A stretch of DNA of 64,000 nt from Vicinamibacterales bacterium (GCA_035699745.1 DASSPH010000072.1:62001-126000); one strand, 5' to 3'; shown: positions 1 through 9,366, counted from the first letter of the stretch. Notes: generated by a model from the letters alone, not told the origin. Made by a program: numbers and translations.

Positions 1-1114
1 AGCGATCCGCCAGGTTGCGGATCTCTTCCGCCACCACCGCGAAGCCGCGGCCGGCGTCGCCGGCCCGCGCCGCTTCGATCGAGGCATTCAGCGACAGCAG
101 GTTGGTGCGTTCGGCGATCAGATTGATCGTGTCGACGATCGACGTGATGTCGCCGGTGCGCTTGCCCATCTCGCGCATCACCGCCGCCGACTGCACCATC
201 GATTCGCGCATCCGCCCGATCCCCTGGATCGAGCGCTGCAGCGAGGCGCCCCCTTCCTCGGCGTCGTGCGAGACCCGGCGCGAGACTTCCTCGGCCGAGC
301 GCGCCAGCGCCGCCACCGACGCGATCGAGCGCTCCATCTGCGTGGCGCTGACGCCGGCGTCGCGGGCCACGTCGCTGATCCGCGTGCCGCTCTGCGCCAC
401 CCCCTGCACCGACCGCGACATCTGCTCGATCGCGGAGGCGTTCTGCTCGACCGCCGTCGCCAGCCGTTCGGTCATCGCGCCGACTTCCTCGACCGACGCC
501 GCCATCTCGTTCACCGACGACGACGTCTCCTCCGCCGCGGCGGCGAGATCGTCGGTGCTGGCCGAGACTTCCTTGATCGAGCTGGCCATCTCGTTCACCG
601 CGCTCCCCGTCTGCTCGACGGAGGTCGTCAGGCCCTCGGTGTCGCGCGCCACGCCGCGCACCGTCCCGGCCATCGCCGCGATCGAAGCGCTCACCTGCTG
701 CGCCGCCGCCGCCATCTCCTGGGCGGTCGCGGTGACGTGCTGGATCGACGACGCGCTCTGCTCGATCGAGGTCGAGGTCTGGGTCACCGCCGACGACAGG
801 CTCGTCGTATTCGCGGTCACCTGCTCGATCGATGCCGCCATCTCGTTGATCGAGGAGACCAGCTCCTCGGCCGAGACCGCCACCGATTCGGCCTGGCTGG
901 AGGTCTCCTTCAGCGACGCGGCCATCTGATTGACGCTCGCGGCGGCGCGATCCATCGCCCGCAGCTGGACGTCCGCCCCTTCGGCGACATCCTCGGTGAT
1001 GCGGCTGATCGCGCCGGCGGTGGCGGTCAGCTGCTGCGCCTCGCTCATCACCAGCCGCGAATCGAAGCGCGGCGCGACGCGGGTGGCGCGGCCGTTGATC
1101 TTACGGGTTGCCAT
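1..1114 (-). CDS. Methyl-accepting chemotaxis protein, soluble (3' end cut by window)
   Basis: Chemoreceptor signalling protein that would bind CheW and CheA. The reverse strand is open from the ATG at 1112-1114 to the window edge (371 codons), so the C-terminus is missing. From the first residues it is a long Ser/Ala/Thr/Glu-rich helix with heptad-like repeats ([18 protein letters not shown]). Near the edge lies the conserved MCP hairpin tip ([18 protein letters not shown] followed by [15 protein letters not shown]). No membrane segment or periplasmic sensor domain is visible, so this is a cytoplasmic receptor. It is the last visible gene of the cheY-cheA-cheW-mcp operon, starting 11 nt after the cheW stop. 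What it senses cannot be told. Confidence 0.93.
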   Translation of the reverse strand, partial: MATRKINGRATRVAPRFDSRLVMSEAQQLTATAGAISRITEDVAEGADVQLRAMDRAAASVNQMAASLKETSSQAESVAVSAEELVSSINEMAASIEQVTANTTSLSSAVTQTSTSIEQSASSIQHVTATAQEMAAAAQQVSASIAAMAGTVRGVARDTEGLTTSVEQTGSAVNEMASSIKEVSASTDDLAAAAEETSSSVNEMAASVEEVGAMTERLATAVEQNASAIEQMSRSVQGVAQSGTRISDVARDAGVSATQMERSIASVAALARSAEEVSRRVSHDAEEGGASLQRSIQGIGRMRESMVQSAAVMREMGKRTGDITSIVDTINLIAERTNLLSLNASIEAARAGDAGRGFAVVAEEIRNLADR

Positions 1115-1125
1115 GGCGTGCCTCT

Positions 1126-1578
1126 TCATGCATGGGTTTCGAGCACCGGATCGCTGAACGTGAGGACCGCCTCCAGGTTCAGCACGAGAATCAGGCGATC
1201 GCCGATGTTGGCGACGCCTTCGAGATACCGGCCGCTCAGGCCGGTCAGCGCCGCCGCCGGCGGCTGGATCGTCGAGGGATCGATCGACGCGAACTCGCGC
1301 GCCGCGTCCACCACCAGCCCCACCGTCCGGCCGCCGGCCCGGACGACGAGCAGGCGGGTCGACAGATCGTAGGGCGCGCGCTCGAAGCCGAAGCGCGCCC
1401 GCAGGTTCAGCGCCGGCACGACTTCGCCGCGCGAGAACACCACGCCGTCGAGGAACGCGGTCGCGTTCGGCACGGCGGTGACGTCTTCGATCATCTCGAC
1501 GTGCGCGACGTCGCGGCTCCGCACGGCGTAGGTGGTCCCGGCAAGGGCAAACAGGATGAACGTCTCGGCCGCCGCCAT
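1126..1578 (-). CDS. cheW: CheW-like chemotaxis coupling protein
   Basis: 150-residue single-domain CheW, the usual length, which would bridge the CheA P5 domain and the receptor tip. The sequence shows the beta-barrel pattern of the family: [21 protein letters not shown] at the N-terminus, [12 protein letters not shown] in the middle, and [19 protein letters not shown] at the C-terminus. The ATG at 1578 overlaps the cheA stop (TGATG), so translation is probably coupled. It sits between cheA and the MCP gene in one operon. Confidence 0.95.
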   Translation of the reverse strand: MAAAETFILFALAGTTYAVRSRDVAHVEMIEDVTAVPNATAFLDGVVFSRGEVVPALNLRARFGFERAPYDLSTRLLVVRAGGRTVGLVVDAAREFASIDPSTIQPPAAALTGLSGRYLEGVANIGDRLILVLNLEAVLTFSDPVLETHA

Positions 1579-3518
1579 CAGCGCCCTCCTGGTTCGGCCG
1601 TCCGCGCCGCGCGCGCCCGTGCGTGCCGCGCCAGATCGGGCAGGTTGAGGATCAGCACCACGCGGCCGTCGCCGAGATCCGTCGCCCCGGCGACGCCGTC
1701 GGCCTGCACCATTGCGTCGGACATGCCGCGGACCACGATCTCGCGCTGCCCGCTCACGCGATCCACCGCGATGCCCACCGCATCCTGGCCGGAGCCGACC
1801 ACGAACGCGTGCAGCGCCCGCCGCGGCCGTTCGGCGAGGCCGAACAGCCGGCTGAGCCGCACCAGCGGCAGCGACCCGCCGCGGAAGGGCACGATCTCGT
1901 GCCGCTCGACCGCGCGGATCGACGCCGGATCCACTTCGACGATCTCCCGCACGTTCCCCTGCGGCACCGCGAACGTCCGCTCGCCGACATGGGCGATGAA
2001 CGCGTCCGCAATCGACAGCGTCAGCGGCAGCTCGATGACGAAGCGCGTCCCCTCCCCCGGAGCGGTCTGCAGCGACAGCGTGCCGTTCAGCTCTTCGACG
2101 GTCGACTTGACCACCGCCATGCCGACGCCGCGGCCGCTGGCGCGATCGGTCTCGTCGCGGGTCGAGAACCCCGGAGCGCAAATCAGATCGAGGAGCGTGC
2201 GCGGATCGAGCGGTCCCGCCGGCACCTCGAGCCCCAGCGCCTGCGCGCGGGCCGCCACCGCCGCCGCATCGATGCCGCGGCCGTCGTCGGCGATCTCGAG
2301 CACGACGGTGTGGCCGACGCTGGCGGCGGACAACGTGAGGGTCCCTTCCTCCGGCTTCCCGGCGGCGAGCCGCTGGCCGGGCGGCTCGAACCCGTGGCTC
2401 ACGGCGTTGCGCACGAGGTGCAGCACCGGATCCATCATCCGCTCGATCAGGAACTTGTCGATCTCCGTCTCCTGTCCGTGCAGCTCCAGCCGCACGCGGC
2501 GGCCGGAGTCGCGCGCCAGATCGCGGACGACGAACGGCATCCGGCGGAAGATTTCGCCGATCGGGACGAGGCGGAGGCGCGTCACCCCTTCGCGCATGTC
2601 GCGGAGATGGCGATCGAGCGTCTGCGCGTGCTCCTGCACGACGCGCCACTCGACCGGCGGCACCCGCGCCGCGATGCGGTCGAGCGCCGCATCGAGCCGT
2701 GCCCGGCTGATCACCAGGTCGCCGATGATGCGCATGAGATCGTCGAGGCGCGTGAGGTCGACCCGGACGACGTGCGACGGGCCGACGCGCTGCGCCTCCC
2801 GCGGTGACGGCTCCGCGGCGGGCGCCGGCTCGGCGGCGTCCTCGACGACGGGGGCGGCCTCGATGCCGTCCTCCTGCCACCTGGCGACGGTGTCGGCGTC
2901 GAGATCGGCGGCGAGCAGGAACTCGAAGGCGATGCCCCCCGACATGATGCGCGGGGACGCCGTGCGGATCTCGCCGCGATCGCGCAGCCGGGCGCGGACG
3001 CTGTCGACGTTGATGCCGCGGGCGAGCAGCGCCGCGGAGGGGGCGAAGGTGACGCGCCACAGCGGCCGCGAATCGGGCGGCGCCGCCGCCGGGACGCCCG
3101 GAGCCGTCACCGTGTCGGGCGCGGTCGCCGCGAGCATTCCGATCACCCGCTCCGACGCGGGCGCGGGTTCGTTGTCGCGCCGCGCGGCGATGATCCGCTC
3201 CAGCAGATCGACGCCGGCGACGAGCGCGTCCAGCCCTTCGTCCGTGAGGCGGGCATCGCGCTGCCGCAGCCCGCGGAGATAGCTTTCCATGTGGTGCGCC
3301 AGCGTCTCCGCTTCGCGCAGCTCCACCATCCCGGAGATCCCCTTGATCGAATGAAAGCTGCGGAACAGCTCTTCGAGCACGGCAGGCCGCACCGGCTCGT
3401 GCGAGGCGGCGGAGGATTCGAGATCGAGCAGCAGCCGCCGCATCGCCGCGAGGTGCTCGTCACACTCGGCGAAGTACTCGTCCATGAAGCCGGCGGCGAA
3501 CGGCGTCTCGTCGCTCAT
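1578..3518 (-). CDS. cheA: Chemotaxis histidine kinase CheA
   Basis: 646-residue CheA that would autophosphorylate on an HPt histidine and pass phosphate to the receiver encoded upstream. The HPt domain is at the N-terminus with the phospho-acceptor in SFHSIKG (His56). A proline/alanine linker and a divergent middle region follow. The dimerization helix and HATPase domain carry [12 protein letters not shown] (N-box), ADDGRGID (G1) and [11 protein letters not shown] (G2). The last ~140 residues are the CheW-like P5 domain. The ATG at 3518 overlaps the previous stop (ATGA). Outputs other than flagella are possible, because no motility genes are visible here. Confidence 0.96.
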   Translation of the reverse strand: MSDETPFAAGFMDEYFAECDEHLAAMRRLLLDLESSAASHEPVRPAVLEELFRSFHSIKGISGMVELREAETLAHHMESYLRGLRQRDARLTDEGLDALVAGVDLLERIIAARRDNEPAPASERVIGMLAATAPDTVTAPGVPAAAPPDSRPLWRVTFAPSAALLARGINVDSVRARLRDRGEIRTASPRIMSGGIAFEFLLAADLDADTVARWQEDGIEAAPVVEDAAEPAPAAEPSPREAQRVGPSHVVRVDLTRLDDLMRIIGDLVISRARLDAALDRIAARVPPVEWRVVQEHAQTLDRHLRDMREGVTRLRLVPIGEIFRRMPFVVRDLARDSGRRVRLELHGQETEIDKFLIERMMDPVLHLVRNAVSHGFEPPGQRLAAGKPEEGTLTLSAASVGHTVVLEIADDGRGIDAAAVAARAQALGLEVPAGPLDPRTLLDLICAPGFSTRDETDRASGRGVGMAVVKSTVEELNGTLSLQTAPGEGTRFVIELPLTLSIADAFIAHVGERTFAVPQGNVREIVEVDPASIRAVERHEIVPFRGGSLPLVRLSRLFGLAERPRRALHAFVVGSGQDAVGIAVDRVSGQREIVVRGMSDAMVQADGVAGATDLGDGRVVLILNLPDLARHARARAARTAEPGGR

Positions 3519-3910
3519 GCCTTCTCGACGCGTTCCGGAGTGGAGCCGCCGGTGAGCGCGCGCGCGTGCCCGGCGAGCGCGTGCGGCGCGAACGGCTTGG
3601 TCAGATACAACGAGGCGCCGGCGGCGAGCGCGGCGGCGCGGCTGTCCTCGTCGCCGCGCGTGGTGAGCACGATGACCGGCAGCCTGCGGAACAGCGGATG
3701 ATTGCGCACGAAGCGCAGCACCTCCAGCCCGTGCATGTCCGGCATGTTCAGATCGAGCACCATCAGCCCGACCGGTCCGAGCGCGAGCTGCTCGATGGCT
3801 TCGAGTCCGCTGCTGGCTTCCGAAAACCCGCCATGACAGACGTCGCGGAGCGACGCCATCACCATGCGGCGCATTGTTGGAGAGTCGTCCACTATCAGGG
3901 TTCGGTCCAT
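3515..3910 (-). CDS. CheY-like single-domain response regulator
   Basis: 131-residue receiver domain with no output domain. Acidic residues DD at 8-9, the phospho-acceptor Asp53 in VLDLNMPD, the conserved Thr in VLTT, and Lys105 in LTKPF are all present, so it should be phosphorylatable. Reading the frame upstream would add 19 residues, but the ATG at 3910 places the start right at the receiver fold (MDRTLIVDDS). It is the first gene of the cheY-cheA-cheW-mcp operon and overlaps cheA by 4 nt. A perfect 12-bp palindrome abuts the start codon. Confidence 0.93.
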   Translation of the reverse strand: MDRTLIVDDSPTMRRMVMASLRDVCHGGFSEASSGLEAIEQLALGPVGLMVLDLNMPDMHGLEVLRFVRNHPLFRRLPVIVLTTRGDEDSRAAALAAGASLYLTKPFAPHALAGHARALTGGSTPERVEKA

Positions 3911-3922
3911 GGTCCGCGGACC
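3911..3922 (-). promoter_or_regulatory. 12-bp perfect palindrome abutting the start codon of the che operon
   Basis: GGTCCGCGGACC reads identically on both strands and ends exactly at the ATG of the receiver gene. It could be an operator or an mRNA hairpin that limits translation initiation. It is also a short GC-rich sequence that could occur by chance. Confidence 0.3.
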
Positions 3923-3994
3923 TATCATTCTCGCCGATCTCGCGAGCCGCCCTGCCCGGATTTGCACCGGACCTGCGGCGACGAAACGGCTGAG

Positions 3995-4813
3995 TTAAGC
4001 GCCGCCGTCCGGCAGCAACGCGGGCGGGACCGACTGGAGCAGCGAGAGGTGACAGCCCGGCAGGATGTCGGCGAGCGCCGCGAAGCGGGCCTCCACCTCT
4101 CCGCCGGATGGTTTCGTCAGAACGTAGGCGCCGGATTGCGTCCCCGCGCGGACGAATTGAGACCACGCCTTCCGTCCGTCGGCCAGCACGCGCGGCGGCG
4201 TGAGATCCCACACGTGCAGCGAGAGCAGCTCCTCGCGCGAGCGTCCGGTCAGCGCGCACGCGGCGTCGTTGACCCCGATGTAGTGCGCCGCGTCGTCGGC
4301 CACGAGCGCGGCAGGGGTGTCGCCGTCCGCGGCGACCTCGCTCACCAATTCGAGGATCTGGCTGACGTCGCTCGTGCGCGGCACGGCAGCCGCGCGGGTG
4401 CGCACGGCATCGAGCTGCCGGAGCAGCCGGGCAGCGGCGCGGTCGAGCATCGCGGCCGTCACGTTGCCGATCAACTGATCGGGCAGGACCGGCTTCAGCA
4501 GGATGCGATCGAACAGCTCGGAAGCGCGGGCGCCGGCATCGCCGACGAAGGCCCTGCCGCTGACGAGCACAATCGGTGTGGCCGCGCTACCCGGCAGGTC
4601 GCGGACGCGCTCGGCCAGCCTCAACCCGTCCTCGCCCGGCAGGGTGAAGTCCGTGACGATCGCGTCCGGGCGCCGCGCCTGCGCGAGTTCGACACCCTGC
4701 GACGTCGTGCCGGCGGCCAGAACGTCGAAGCCGCGTGCCTCCAGACTCCACGCGTACATCTCGCGTGTATCGACATCGTCGTCCACCATGAGGACGAGCG
4801 GGCGTGTGCGCAT
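3995..4813 (-). CDS. Response regulator with receiver and PAS domains
   Basis: 272 residues. The receiver occupies about 1-125, with acidic pocket DDD at 11-13, phospho-acceptor Asp55 in VTDFTLPGEDG and Lys in LLKPVLPDQL. The C-terminal half has a PAS-like fold (VADDAAHYIGVNDAACALTGRSREELL, then VWDLTPP). There is no kinase, DNA-binding or GGDEF output, so it probably works through protein contact. The ATG at 4813 is chosen because the receiver starts there and a TATACT -10 lies 17 nt upstream on this strand. It ends 84 bp before the che operon and is divergent from the diguanylate cyclase, suggesting the three units share a signalling circuit (inference). Confidence 0.88.
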   Translation of the reverse strand: MRTRPLVLMVDDDVDTREMYAWSLEARGFDVLAAGTTSQGVELAQARRPDAIVTDFTLPGEDGLRLAERVRDLPGSAATPIVLVSGRAFVGDAGARASELFDRILLKPVLPDQLIGNVTAAMLDRAAARLLRQLDAVRTRAAAVPRTSDVSQILELVSEVAADGDTPAALVADDAAHYIGVNDAACALTGRSREELLSLHVWDLTPPRVLADGRKAWSQFVRAGTQSGAYVLTKPSGGEVEARFAALADILPGCHLSLLQSVPPALLPDGGA

Positions 4814-4830
4814 TTTGCCGGGTGGGGCTA

Positions 4831-4836
4831 AGTATA
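4831..4836 (-). promoter_or_regulatory. -10 hexamer TATACT of the receiver-PAS gene
   Basis: TATACT on the reverse strand, 17 nt upstream of the ATG at 4813. It predicts a leader of about 11 nt and is one of several close-set -10 boxes in the window. Confidence 0.5.
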
Positions 4837-4930
4837 ACCCGAGCCGGCGCTTGTCGGATGTTCGCGGTGCGCCTTGCGCTGGAACGAAAAGCGGCACAGC
4901 CCTTGTAACTTCTGACGCGGCATCTCCACT

Positions 4931-5881
4931 ATGGGACCCGTACGCACCCCCAAGAACAACGAGCGCACGACAGCAGAGCTGCGAGAGTGGGTCCAGGACC
5001 GCCTGCAGCTCGACGCCGAGCGCGAGGCGGAGCTGCTGCAGCGCGTCGAGGACGTGGTGTCGCGGCAGCGGCAGCTCGTCGAGGAATCGAAGCACGATGC
5101 CATCCGCGCCCTCTCCGAAGGGTTCGCGGAGAAGATGGACCGCCTGCAGCACCAGCTGACGGAAAAAGACGTGACGGTGAGCAATATCGCGCGCTACTTC
5201 GAGGAAGTGGTGGCGGACCTGACCGACAAGAGCCATCGCGATCCGAAGACCAAGCTTCTCAACTTCGACTGGTTCATGGAGCGCGTGGAATCGTACCTCG
5301 CGGTGGAACAGCGCGTGCGCTGGTGCTCGGTCGGGGTCGTCGACATCAACAGCTTCAAGTGGTACAACGACAATCTCGGGCACGCGATCGGCGACCGCAT
5401 CATCGAAGGGGTCGCGCGGATCCTCGCCGACCAGATTCGCTCGCAGGATTTCCTCGCGGTCGAGCGCGGCGAGGGGCGCGACCTGCACGCGCGCTTCGGC
5501 GGCGACGAGTTCTGCTTCCTCATTCCCGACCTGCCCGGCTGCAGTCAGGCGGTGGAGATCGCCAGCCGCTTCAAGACGGCGGTGGAATCCCACGACTGGT
5601 CGCGCGAGGAGCGCCGGCTCAGCTCGCGGCCGGTGAACGTCGACGTCGGCGTCGTGTGCCTCAGGATGGGGCCGATCGGCGAGCGGCGCGGGTTCGCGCG
5701 GAAGCTCGCGGCCGAGCTCATTCAGCGCGCGGACATGCTGATGTACGACGCCAAGGGCCGGAAGTCGGAGCGCGTCCACTGCACCGCCGTCGCGGTGTCG
5801 AACGGGCACCTCTCCGAGCTCGGCGTGGACGCGGACGACGAGGACGATTCCCGCGGAGACGTCGCCACCGCGCGGGCGTGA
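4931..5881 (+). CDS. Diguanylate cyclase (GGDEF) with N-terminal coiled coil
   Basis: 316-residue cytoplasmic protein expected to make cyclic di-GMP. Residues ~10-90 are highly charged and helical (coiled coil). The GGDEF domain runs ~100-290, with DPKTKLLN at its start, the substrate-loop DINSFKWYNDNLGHAIGD, the active-site signature GGDEF at 190-194, and ADMLMYDAKGRK near its end. The position upstream of GGDEF where an RxxD product-inhibition site would lie does not match that motif, so feedback inhibition may be absent. No EAL domain is present. It is transcribed away from the receiver-PAS gene. Confidence 0.95.
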   Translation: MGPVRTPKNNERTTAELREWVQDRLQLDAEREAELLQRVEDVVSRQRQLVEESKHDAIRALSEGFAEKMDRLQHQLTEKDVTVSNIARYFEEVVADLTDKSHRDPKTKLLNFDWFMERVESYLAVEQRVRWCSVGVVDINSFKWYNDNLGHAIGDRIIEGVARILADQIRSQDFLAVERGEGRDLHARFGGDEFCFLIPDLPGCSQAVEIASRFKTAVESHDWSREERRLSSRPVNVDVGVVCLRMGPIGERRGFARKLAAELIQRADMLMYDAKGRKSERVHCTAVAVSNGHLSELGVDADDEDDSRGDVATARA

Positions 5882-5918
5882 TACAGTTAAGGGCTCCGCC
5901 GCCAATCACGCGACGAAT

Positions 5919-5994
5919 GGTGGGTGTAGCTCAAAGGTAGAGCACCGGACTGTGGCTCCGGACGCTGCGGGTTCGAGTCCCGTCATCCACCCCA
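5919..5994 (+). tRNA. tRNA-His (GTG)
   Basis: Complete cloverleaf. The 7-bp acceptor (5920-5926 with 5984-5990) is preceded by the extra G(-1) at 5919 facing the discriminator C at 5991, the hallmark of tRNA-His. Anticodon GTG is at 5952-5954, the T loop is TTCGAGT, and CCA is encoded (5992-5994). A T-run at 6009-6014 may serve as terminator. Confidence 0.97.
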
Positions 5995-6031
5995 CCCATT
6001 TCGCGGTCTTTTTTCCCAACTGAGCTTCGCC

Positions 6032-6096
6032 CCGCAAGGTATTGCGGACGCTCGACCTCGCCCGCCGGCTCGGAAGCCGGTTACCGGACGGTCGAG
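6032..6096 (+). other. Structured 5' leader upstream of the PLD-like gene
   Basis: Two consecutive RNA-fold candidates. One is a hairpin CCGCAA (6032-6037)/TTGCGG (6042-6047) with a GGTA loop. The other is a 7-bp helix CTCGACC (6051-6057)/GGTCGAG (6090-6096) enclosing a second hairpin CCGGCT (6065-6070)/AGCCGG (6075-6080) with a CGGA loop. They lie about 110-170 nt before the GTG start at 6204 and after tRNA-His. No known riboswitch consensus was recognised. It could be a cis-regulatory RNA or chance GC-rich pairing. Confidence 0.35.
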
Positions 6097-6203
6097 TTAC
6101 GCTCCTTGCCCGATCTGGGGCATTGGCTTCTCAACCGCGCGAACGGCCGGGCTCGAATCCGTCAGACAAAAGTGGCATCAGCCTCGCAGTGGCGTCGAGC
6201 GCT

Positions 6204-9200
6204 GTGACTAATGGACGTGTTTCGTACCTCATTACTGTTGCGCTCGCCGCATTCTTCCTCGGCCTCGCCGAACGCCCCGCCGCCGCCCAGTTCCTGGCGC
6301 CGCAGGAACGGCTGTGCGACCCGACGTTCGAGGACTGCCGCGCCGACATCCTCAAGTACATCCAGCAGGAAAGCCAGCAGATCGACATGGCCTACTGGAT
6401 GATGACGGACGCGCGCTACTCGAACGAGCTGGTCCGCGCCGCCCAGCGCGGCGTGAAGATCCGGCTGCTGATGGATCCGCGCTGCTCGGGGTCGCATCCC
6501 GCCTGCACGGCGCAGAACGATCAGCTGCGCGACGCCGGGCTGCCGATGCGCAACCGCGTCGCCGGCGGCATCCTGCACTGGAAGATGATCATCTTCGCGT
6601 CGCAGGGGCAGGTCCAGTTCGCCGGCGCCAACTACGCGCCGTTCGAACTGACGCCGGAGATCCCCTACGTCAACTTCACCGACGAGATCGTCTACTTCAG
6701 CAAGGATCCGTCGATCGTCCGCAGCTTCATGACCAAGTTCGACGATCTCTGGATCAGCACGACCGAGTTCGCCAACTACGCCAACATCGGCCCCAACGAG
6801 CCGCTGGTGCGGAGCTATCCGATTTCGCCGATCGATCCGCAGCTCAACTTCCCGCCCGACGAGAGCTACCGGTCCCGCGCCATCAGCGCCTACAACCAGG
6901 AGCAGCAGCAGATCGACGTGATGATGTTCCGCATCACCGACGAGCAGCACACCAACGCGATGATCGCGGCGATGCAGCGCGGCGTGCCGGTGCGGCTGAT
7001 CACCGACGAGACCGAGTACCGCAACGCCTCGCGCCTGTGGGACGCCTACAACGTCGACAAGATGTGGAAGGCGGGCGCGCAGGTGCGCTTCGACGGGCAC
7101 CAGGGCATCAACCACGCCAAGCTGGTCATGCTGCGCGGCACCAGCTTCTCGATCTTCGGCTCGTCGAACTGGACCTCGCCGTCGAGCGACTCGCAGCGCG
7201 AGCACAACATGTTCACGTCGCAGCCGTGGATCTACGACTATCTCGAGGCGCTGTTCGAGCGGAAGTGGACCAACGGCCACGGCGAGATCGAGACCAAGCC
7301 CTTCACGCCGCTGCCGCCCGACCATCCGAGCTACAACCTGCCGGCGAACGGCGCCACCAACGTGCCGACGACCGGCGTCTCGCTGTCGTTCGACGCCGGG
7401 CTGTGGGCGCATCTCTACGACATCTACTTCGGCACGACGCCGAATCCGCCGCTGCTCGAGGCGAACCGGCGGCTCGGCCCGAGCCAGTACTTCGGCGACT
7501 ACCGGTATTACGCCTTGCCGCCGCTGCAGCCGGGCACCCGCTACTACTGGCGGATCGTCTCGAAGACGATGGCGTACATGGAGGCGGATGGTCCGATCTG
7601 GAGCTTCACCACTGCCGGCACCGCCCCCGGCAACCTGCCGCCGTCGGTCGCGATCACGTCTCCGGCGAGCGGCGCCACGTTCACCGCGCCGGCCACCATC
7701 ACGGTGACGACGAACGCGTCGGACAGCGACGGGACGGTGACGAAGGTCGACGTGTTCGCCAACGGTACGCTCGTCGGCACCTCGTCGTCGGCGCCGTTCA
7801 CCGTCGTCTGGAACAATGCCGCCGCCGGCACCTACAACCTGACGGCGGTCGCGACCGACAACGGCGGCGCGTCCACGACGTCCTCGCCGGTGTCGATCAC
7901 GGTGACGGAGGGACAGCCGCCGCCGAGCGGACTTCCGGCGGGGTGGAGCGCCGCCGACGTCGGCGCGACCGGCGCCACCGGGCGCTCGACGTTCTCGAAC
8001 GGCGTGTACTCCGTGACGGGCGCGGGGGCGGACGTCTGGGGCACCGCGGACGCGTTCCAGTATGCGTATCGCACCCTGACCGGCGACGGCACCATCGTCG
8101 CGCGCGTGACCTCGATTCAGAACGTGAACGCCTGGGTCAAGGCCGGCGTCATGATCCGGAATTCGCTGTCGCCATCCGCGGCGCATGGATTCATGCTCGT
8201 CGCGGCGTCGGCGACCAAGGGCGTGCCCTTCCAGCGCCGCACGTCGGACGGAGCGGCCAGCGTCAGCAGCCCGGGCAGCCAGAACACGGCGCCGCGCTGG
8301 GTGAAGCTGGTGCGCGCCGGCAATCTGATTACCGGGTACGAGTCGGCCGACGGCGCGACGTGGACGGTGGTCGGCAGCGACACCTTCGCGATGGGCTCGA
8401 CGGTCCTCGTGGGCCTCGCCGTGTCGAGCCACGTCAGCGGCGTGACCGCGACGGCGACGTTCGACAACGTCACGGTCTCGTCGAGCACGCCGCCGCCGGC
8501 CAACCAGCCGCCGAGCGTGGCGCTGACGAGTCCGGCGTCGGGCGCGAGCTACACGGCGCCGGCGACGATCAGTGTCGCGGCGGCGGCGAGCGACAGCGAC
8601 GGCACGGTGGCGAAGGTGGACTTCTACGTGGGCACGACGCTGATGGGAACGGACACGACCTCCCCGTACGCGTTGACGTGGTCGAACGTGCCGGCAGGAA
8701 CCTATACCCTCACCGCGCGCGCGACGGATGACGACGGCGCGGTGACCACGTCGGCGGGCGTGACCGTCACGGTGAGCAGCCAGCCGCCGCCGACGGGTCT
8801 GCCGTCGGGGTGGTCGCACGCGGACATCGGCGCGACGACGATCGCCGGCGACGCCACGTTCTCGAACGGCGTGTACTCGGTGACCGGATCGGGCGCCGAC
8901 ATCTGGGGCACGGCGGACGCGTTCCACTTCGCGTATCGCTCGCTGAGCGGCGACGGCACCATCGTCGCCCGCGTCGCCTCGATCCCGCAGGGCATCCACG
9001 CCTGGGTCAAGGCCGGCGTGATGATCCGCGCCTCGCTCTCGGCGGGATCGCCCCACGCATTCATGCTGGCGTCGGCGGCGAAAGGGATGGCGTTCCAGCG
9101 CCGCGGGCTGGCGGGCGGCACCAGCGTCAGCACGGCGGGGACGCTGTCCACGGCGCCGCGCTGGGTGAAGCTGCAGCGCAACGGCAACCTGTTCACTGCC

Positions 9201-9347
9201 TACGAATCGGCCAACGGCGTGAACTGGACGCTCGTCGGCAGCGACAGCATTTCGATGCCGGCGACCGTCTACGTCGGTCTGGCGGTCACCAGCCACAACA
9301 CCGCGGCCGCTGCCACGTGCACGCTGGATTCGGTCGTCGTGCAGTAG
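6204..9347 (+). CDS. Secreted phospholipase-D-like protein with Ig-like and duplicated C-terminal domains
   Basis: 1047 residues from the GTG at 6204. The frame is open 54 codons further upstream, but the GTG places a clean signal peptide first (hydrophobic YLITVALAAFFLGLA, cleavage near PAAAQ). Two HxK half-sites of the PLD superfamily follow (His125/Lys127 in HWKMIIF and His304/Lys306 in HAKLVML, each followed by a GAN/GSSN-type motif), so it may cleave phosphodiesters. After a fibronectin-like stretch comes a duplicated pair: an Ig-like module (NLPPSVAITSPASGATF) plus a ~180-residue DUF1349/laminin-G-like module, repeated once. The start is uncertain because no good ribosome binding site is seen. 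Confidence 0.85.
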   Translation: MTNGRVSYLITVALAAFFLGLAERPAAAQFLAPQERLCDPTFEDCRADILKYIQQESQQIDMAYWMMTDARYSNELVRAAQRGVKIRLLMDPRCSGSHPACTAQNDQLRDAGLPMRNRVAGGILHWKMIIFASQGQVQFAGANYAPFELTPEIPYVNFTDEIVYFSKDPSIVRSFMTKFDDLWISTTEFANYANIGPNEPLVRSYPISPIDPQLNFPPDESYRSRAISAYNQEQQQIDVMMFRITDEQHTNAMIAAMQRGVPVRLITDETEYRNASRLWDAYNVDKMWKAGAQVRFDGHQGINHAKLVMLRGTSFSIFGSSNWTSPSSDSQREHNMFTSQPWIYDYLEALFERKWTNGHGEIETKPFTPLPPDHPSYNLPANGATNVPTTGVSLSFDAGLWAHLYDIYFGTTPNPPLLEANRRLGPSQYFGDYRYYALPPLQPGTRYYWRIVSKTMAYMEADGPIWSFTTAGTAPGNLPPSVAITSPASGATFTAPATITVTTNASDSDGTVTKVDVFANGTLVGTSSSAPFTVVWNNAAAGTYNLTAVATDNGGASTTSSPVSITVTEGQPPPSGLPAGWSAADVGATGATGRSTFSNGVYSVTGAGADVWGTADAFQYAYRTLTGDGTIVARVTSIQNVNAWVKAGVMIRNSLSPSAAHGFMLVAASATKGVPFQRRTSDGAASVSSPGSQNTAPRWVKLVRAGNLITGYESADGATWTVVGSDTFAMGSTVLVGLAVSSHVSGVTATATFDNVTVSSSTPPPANQPPSVALTSPASGASYTAPATISVAAAASDSDGTVAKVDFYVGTTLMGTDTTSPYALTWSNVPAGTYTLTARATDDDGAVTTSAGVTVTVSSQPPPTGLPSGWSHADIGATTIAGDATFSNGVYSVTGSGADIWGTADAFHFAYRSLSGDGTIVARVASIPQGIHAWVKAGVMIRASLSAGSPHAFMLASAAKGMAFQRRGLAGGTSVSTAGTLSTAPRWVKLQRNGNLFTAYESANGVNWTLVGSDSISMPATVYVGLAVTSHNTAAAATCTLDSVVVQ

Positions 9348-9350
9348 TGC

Positions 9351-9356
9351 TATAGT
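9351..9356 (+). promoter_or_regulatory. -10 hexamer TATAGT upstream of the 71-residue gene
   Basis: TATAGT 10 nt before the ATG at 9367. It implies an mRNA starting only a few nt upstream of the start codon. The start codon itself lies across the loop and stem of a 9-bp hairpin (9357-9377). Confidence 0.45.
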
Positions 9357-9366
9357 CGCGTTTCCG

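Noticed and set aside
1108-3282. Long forward reading frame opposite cheA and cheW
   Set aside because: It is the mirror of the cheA/cheW genes: the reverse strand shows full catalytic motifs while this one is low-complexity Arg/Ser/Ala. The same applies to the long frames opposite the PLD gene, the oxidoreductase and the kinases.
6051-6096. c-di-GMP (GEMM) riboswitch, suggested by a nearby GGDEF gene and a TTACCGG string
   Set aside because: The diagnostic CAAACC/CGCAAAGC core is absent.
6042-6203. Upstream extension of the PLD-like protein to the codon at 6042
   Set aside because: The extra 54 residues are Arg-rich, would hide the signal peptide and run through the structured leader.
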